Assembly (NCBI GenBank): GCA_045649145.1
Contig: JAZRPK010000047.1
Location: forward strand, 1-7,942
Direction of reading: 5' to 3'
DNA length: 7,942 bases
Origin: HGM11525 sp045649145
Lineage (GTDB): Bacteria > Bacillota > Clostridia > UBA1381
A program made the translations under genes and the position numbers. Below are positions 5,254 through 7,942 of this stretch, piece by piece (the stretch's first letter is position 1; every line of letters begins with the position of its first letter). The notes beneath the pieces were generated by a model. The model was not told the origin of the DNA. It was given only the letters and a program-made list of their open reading frames with translations, and searched no databases.

Positions 5254-6399
5254 ATGCTTAGATTTTTTACCGCAGGCGAAACACACGGGCCGTGTCTTAC
5301 CGCAATTATTGAGGGAATGCCCTCCGGTGTAAAAATAGATATAGACAAAATCAACGCCCAGTTAAAACGCCGTCAGGCAGGCTACGGCAGAGGCGGCAGA
5401 ATGAGAATAGAATCTGACCGTGCTGAGATACTCTCGGGTGTGCGCGGCGGATATACTCTGGGCAGTCCCATTACCATCCGTATCGAAAACAAGGACTGGG
5501 CAAACTGGTCGGATATAATGGGGGCAGAATTCTCCAACGGCGAAAAAAGCGTTACCTGCCCACGTCCCGGCCATGCCGATCTTTCGGGCGGAATGAAATA
5601 TGCGCATAAGGACCTCAGGAACGTACTCGAGCGTGCAAGTGCAAGGGAAACTGCCGCAAGAGTTGCTGTCGGTGCACTCGTAAGACAGCTTACCGAACAG
5701 TTTGGTATAGAATTAAAATCAAGAGTCGTACGTATCGGCGAGATTGAGGATAATCTGGCCTCTCTGGACAAGGCTTTTTATGAGCGTGTGTATGCTTCCG
5801 AGGTAGGCTTTGGAAATCCTGAGGCGGAAACTAAAGCCAAAAAATATATCGACAGCATCAAGGAAAGCGGCAGAACAGTTGGCGGCGTGGTTGAAACTGT
5901 TGTTTCGGGTCTTGTACCCGGCATCGGCAGCTATGTACATTATGACAGAAAGCTTGATGCGAAAATAGCAGCGGCGGTTATGAGCATTCAGGCTATTAAG
6001 GGCGTCGAATTCGGTATGGGCTTCGGTGTCGGCGAAACAGACGGAGCGGCTGTTCAGGACGAGATTGTGTATGCTGACGGATACTCACGTACAACCAACA
6101 ACGCAGGCGGCATCGAGGGCGGAATGACCAACGGCGAGCCTGTTATTGTGCGTGCGGCTATGAAGCCTATCCCCACGCAGTACAGTCCGCTAAAAACAGT
6201 CGATATCACAGACCGCAGCGAAGCGTCTGCATCGGTAGAGCGTTCGGATATCTGCGCTGTTCCTGCTTGTGCAGCGGTGGTTGAGGCGGCGGTTGCATTT
6301 GAAATTGCAAATGCCTTTTTAGAAAAATTCGGCGGCGACTGTCTTGAGGATATAAAATCCTCTTATCAGAATTATCTTGAAAGAATAAGCAAGTTCTGA
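5254..6399 (+). CDS. aroC: Chorismate synthase
   Basis: AroC converts 5-enolpyruvylshikimate-3-phosphate to chorismate with reduced FMN, the last shared step toward aromatic amino acids and folate. The 381-residue protein shows all three family signatures: FFTAGETHGPCL (4-15, H11), PRPGHADLSGGMKY (103-116, H107) leading to LERASARETAARVAVG (125-140), and RSDICAVPACAAVVEAA (330-346). RRQAGYGRGGRM (39-50) is the conserved basic segment. ATG 5254 is chosen; GTG 5245 is in frame but only 2 bases from AAGGA (5238-5242), which lies 11 bases from the ATG. It has its own promoter with an overlapping inverted repeat. No terminator separates it from the sigma gene 39 bases downstream, so those may be co-transcribed. 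No other shikimate gene is in view. Confidence 0.97.
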   Translation: MLRFFTAGETHGPCLTAIIEGMPSGVKIDIDKINAQLKRRQAGYGRGGRMRIESDRAEILSGVRGGYTLGSPITIRIENKDWANWSDIMGAEFSNGEKSVTCPRPGHADLSGGMKYAHKDLRNVLERASARETAARVAVGALVRQLTEQFGIELKSRVVRIGEIEDNLASLDKAFYERVYASEVGFGNPEAETKAKKYIDSIKESGRTVGGVVETVVSGLVPGIGSYVHYDRKLDAKIAAAVMSIQAIKGVEFGMGFGVGETDGAAVQDEIVYADGYSRTTNNAGGIEGGMTNGEPVIVRAAMKPIPTQYSPLKTVDITDRSEASASVERSDICAVPACAAVVEAAVAFEIANAFLEKFGGDCLEDIKSSYQNYLERISKF

Positions 6400-6424
6400 T
6401 TTTGTTTTTCATTGTATAAGTAAA

Positions 6425-6432
6425 GGGGGGTG
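6425..6432 (+). promoter_or_regulatory. Ribosome binding site deciding the sigma factor start
   Basis: GGGGGGTG matches AGGAGGTG at 6 of 8 positions and lies 6 bases before TTG 6439. It overlaps the in-frame GTG at 6430, which is therefore an unlikely start. Confidence 0.6.
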
Positions 6433-6438
6433 GCAGAT

Positions 6439-7002
6439 TTGACAGACGGCGAACTTGTTTCAAAAATTAAAAAAGGTGATATGGCAGCATTTGATAAGCT
6501 TGTAGCCGATTACAGCAAGCGTGTGTCAAATATTGCATACTCCCTGCTTTCCGACCGCGAGGACGCCTTGGACGCTGCTCAGGAGGTTTTTATAAGGGTA
6601 TATAAAAACATTGGCAATTTCCGTGGCGAGAGCACCGTTTCCACGTGGATTTACAGAATTACCAAAAATGTGTGTACAGATTTTCTTAGAAAACGGCGTT
6701 CAAATATTATAAGCCTTGACGATGATAACGAGGACGGGCCAAAACTGGAGATTGCAGACGAAACAACCTCGCCCGAACAAATTGCCGAGCAAAATGAGCG
6801 GGTTGTAGCAGTAAGAAAAGCCATCGCCGCTCTTGACGAAAATCAGCGCACGGTAATCACACTTTTTGACATAAATGGTCTTTCCTACGAGGAAATATCC
6901 GCCATATTAAAATGCCCGCTCGGAACGGTAAAATCACGCCTTTACAGAGCAAGAGACTCCTTGAGAAAAATTTTATCAGAAAACAGGGAACTTTTTTTAT
7001 GA
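6439..7002 (+). CDS. ECF-type RNA polymerase sigma factor (sigma-70 family, RpoE/SigW-like)
   Basis: The protein has 187 residues and only sigma regions 2 and 4, as in extracytoplasmic-function sigma factors. Region 2 covers about residues 18-88, with YSLLSDREDALDAAQEVFIRVY (34-55) for core binding and STVSTWIYRITKNVCTDFLRKRR (65-87) for -10 recognition. An acidic linker (94-120) follows. Region 4 (125-180) has the helix-turn-helix GLSYEEISAILKCPLGTVKSRL (147-168). Start TTG 6439 is preferred over GTG 6430 because of ribosome binding site spacing and because the resulting MTDGELVSKIKKGD resembles usual family starts. The neighbouring downstream gene encodes a zinc-finger, membrane-anchored anti-sigma factor, so activity is probably controlled by envelope signals. 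I cannot assign it to a numbered ECF group or name its regulon. Confidence 0.93.
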   Translation: MTDGELVSKIKKGDMAAFDKLVADYSKRVSNIAYSLLSDREDALDAAQEVFIRVYKNIGNFRGESTVSTWIYRITKNVCTDFLRKRRSNIISLDDDNEDGPKLEIADETTSPEQIAEQNERVVAVRKAIAALDENQRTVITLFDINGLSYEEISAILKCPLGTVKSRLYRARDSLRKILSENRELFL

Positions 7003-7011
7003 TTTTTCGTC
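6986..7011 (+). promoter_or_regulatory. Candidate ECF-type promoter at the sigma gene's 3' end
   Basis: GGGAAC (6986-6991) is followed by a T-rich 16-base spacer and CGTC (7008-7011, then TTAA). This agrees with the general ECF pattern of a GGAAC/TGAAAC -35 and a CGTC/CGTA -10. The -35 is inside the last codons of the sigma gene. Transcription would start near 7018 and yield mRNA for the anti-sigma gene only. A TATAAT at 7033-7038 exists too but has no good -35. Motif-based only. Confidence 0.45.
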
Positions 7012-7012
7012 T

Positions 7013-7040
7013 TAATTATTAGTCAGGCTAAATATAATTA
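7013..7040 (+). repeat. Imperfect hairpin in the sigma/anti-sigma spacer
   Basis: TAATTATTAG (7013-7022) can pair with CTAA (7028-7031) and TAATTA (7035-7040) around a 5-base loop, with a 3-base bulge at 7032-7034. It is AT-rich, has no T-run and ends 11 bases before the anti-sigma ribosome binding site. It might influence message stability or translation, or mean nothing. Confidence 0.25.
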
Positions 7041-7066
7041 TACTTATTTTGAAAGGAGGGAACGAA

Positions 7067-7942
7067 ATGATAAACTGCGAAGAGTGTCAGGCATTGATTG
7101 ATGCTTATCTTGACGGCGAGCTGACACGTGAAGCAACAAAGCATTTCGAAGCACATATTTCCTCCTGCAACGAATGTAGCGAGGCTCTTCTATTTGCAAA
7201 GAGTATTCGCAACACACTTTCTACTCTGCCGGAAATCGATATACCCGAAGACTTTGGCACAAAGCTAAGACAGAGAATTGACGCCGAGTGCAAAACCAAA
7301 AAGGGTATCAGCATTTACGTAAGAAGATACGGTATGCTTGCCGCAGGTATAATTCTTGCAGTTGTTGTCGGAAGCAACGTGGGCGATATTAACTTTACAA
7401 AAAGCGGTCCGTCATATGATGATAACATCATAGAAACCGCCCCGAAAACAACAGATAACATAATATCCGGACAGAATGCAGGAGAAACTACTCCTACAGA
7501 AGATAAAGAAAAAACAACGAACATAGCAACACCAAAGCCTGCATCGGTTAAGCCTGAACCTACCGATAACACGGCAGGCGAAAGCGTGACCGCATCTGTT
7601 CCCAATACCGACACAGAGCCGGTTTCGGATGCCTCGCAAGAGCATCTGCCCGAGGTTGCGGCACTTTCTCCCGAGGAAGTTCCATCACCAACTCCACAGA
7701 CTGATGATGGAAACAGCAGCAGCTTTGTAAGAACCGTTGATGCAGAAACTGAGAACATAATTACTCTGATGATTTCGTCTGATTATTCAGAGGTAGCACT
7801 CGGACTTATTAAGGAATTTGCAACAGATAATAATGGCGTGTATATAGCTGACAAAACTGCTTTTGATTCACTGCTTAACTCCTTTGATATCGGCGGTATT
7901 CTCTATACAGTAGATGGAACAGCGACAGATGAGAGTATTGTT
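7067..7942 (+). CDS. Membrane-anchored zinc-finger anti-sigma factor (cut by window edge)
   Basis: The frame is open from ATG 7067 to the window end, 292 codons, with AAAGGAGGG (7052-7060) 6 bases upstream. The N-terminus is a zf-HC2 anti-sigma domain: C4 (with an extra C7), AYLDGEL (13-19), then HISSCNEC, an H-x3-C-x2-C set (H30, C34, C37). Such domains hold an ECF sigma factor inactive at the membrane. A single membrane segment spans about 89-104 (GMLAAGIILAVVVG), preceded by RR, which predicts a cytoplasmic N-terminus. Outside, residues about 113-218 form a Thr/Pro/Glu/Asp-rich low-complexity linker. A more structured part (about 220-292, starting FVRTVDAETENIITLM) runs off the edge; I do not recognise it, and it may be the sensor or a processing domain. 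The partner is almost certainly the sigma factor 64 bases upstream. Confidence 0.9.
   Translation, partial: MINCEECQALIDAYLDGELTREATKHFEAHISSCNECSEALLFAKSIRNTLSTLPEIDIPEDFGTKLRQRIDAECKTKKGISIYVRRYGMLAAGIILAVVVGSNVGDINFTKSGPSYDDNIIETAPKTTDNIISGQNAGETTPTEDKEKTTNIATPKPASVKPEPTDNTAGESVTASVPNTDTEPVSDASQEHLPEVAALSPEEVPSPTPQTDDGNSSSFVRTVDAETENIITLMISSDYSEVALGLIKEFATDNNGVYIADKTAFDSLLNSFDIGGILYTVDGTATDESIV

Noticed and set aside
5382..5771. 129-codon open frame antisense to aroC
   Set aside because: It lies wholly within aroC, with no promoter or ribosome binding site of note.
6346..6362. Six-base perfect hairpin GAGGAT/ATCCTC near the end of aroC
   Set aside because: It is inside coding sequence, short and without a T-run, so it is not a terminator; probably chance.
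6413..6420. TATAAG as a promoter -10 for the sigma gene
   Set aside because: No acceptable -35 at 16-18 bases upstream and no extended -10; read-through from aroC is simpler.
7315..7758. 147-codon Ser/Val-rich open frame antisense to the anti-sigma gene
   Set aside because: It mirrors the Thr/Pro/Glu-rich linker; low complexity of the sense strand explains the long open frame.

Overview
The window looks like a chromosomal core-genome segment of a low-to-mid GC Gram-positive bacterium of the class Clostridia (Oscillospirales-like is my best guess, from gene content and style only). Reasons: an HPr kinase (Firmicute carbon control), a WalJ-type metallo-hydrolase beside rlmH, a TepA-type ClpP-like protease, strong AGGAGGTG ribosome binding sites, frequent GTG/TTG starts and clear SigA-type promoters with 17-base spacers. 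I see no insertion sequence, phage gene, CRISPR array, tRNA or rRNA. There is no gene-free stretch over 300 bases.

Layout. (1) 1-326, minus: 5' part of hprK, running off the left edge. (2) 327-542: divergent control region with a promoter for each flanking gene and long A/T tracts. (3) 543-731, plus: rpmB (ribosomal protein L28, zinc form), with its own promoter and terminator. (4) 917-3436, plus: a tightly packed murA-walJ-rlmH unit (1-base gap, then a 1-base stop/start overlap), ended by a strong hairpin at 3445-3469 that also serves the convergent gene. (5) 3473-4390, minus: metA, with a near-consensus promoter and a short leader. (6) 4518-5186, plus: a ClpP-like protease of the TepA family. 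(7) 5254-6399, plus: aroC (chorismate synthase) from its own promoter. (8) 6439-7002 and 7067 to the edge, plus: an ECF sigma factor and its membrane-anchored zinc-finger anti-sigma factor, incomplete at the right edge.

Function. The genes cover cell-wall precursor synthesis (murA, with walJ beside it), ribosome structure and maturation (rpmB, rlmH), amino-acid supply (metA, aroC), carbon control (hprK), proteolysis (tepA) and envelope signalling (sigma/anti-sigma). No single pathway joins them.

The most interesting signals are regulatory. A 10-base arm inverted repeat with a 10-base spacer sits on the aroC promoter. A copy with 18 of 20 arm bases identical, the same spacing and no identity in the spacer sits on the murA promoter, suggesting a shared operator. 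Separately, a good ECF-type promoter (GGAAC, 16 bases, CGTC) lies across the 3' end of the sigma gene, placed to transcribe the anti-sigma gene alone. I found no convincing wholly new multi-gene system; the rest is recognisable core machinery.
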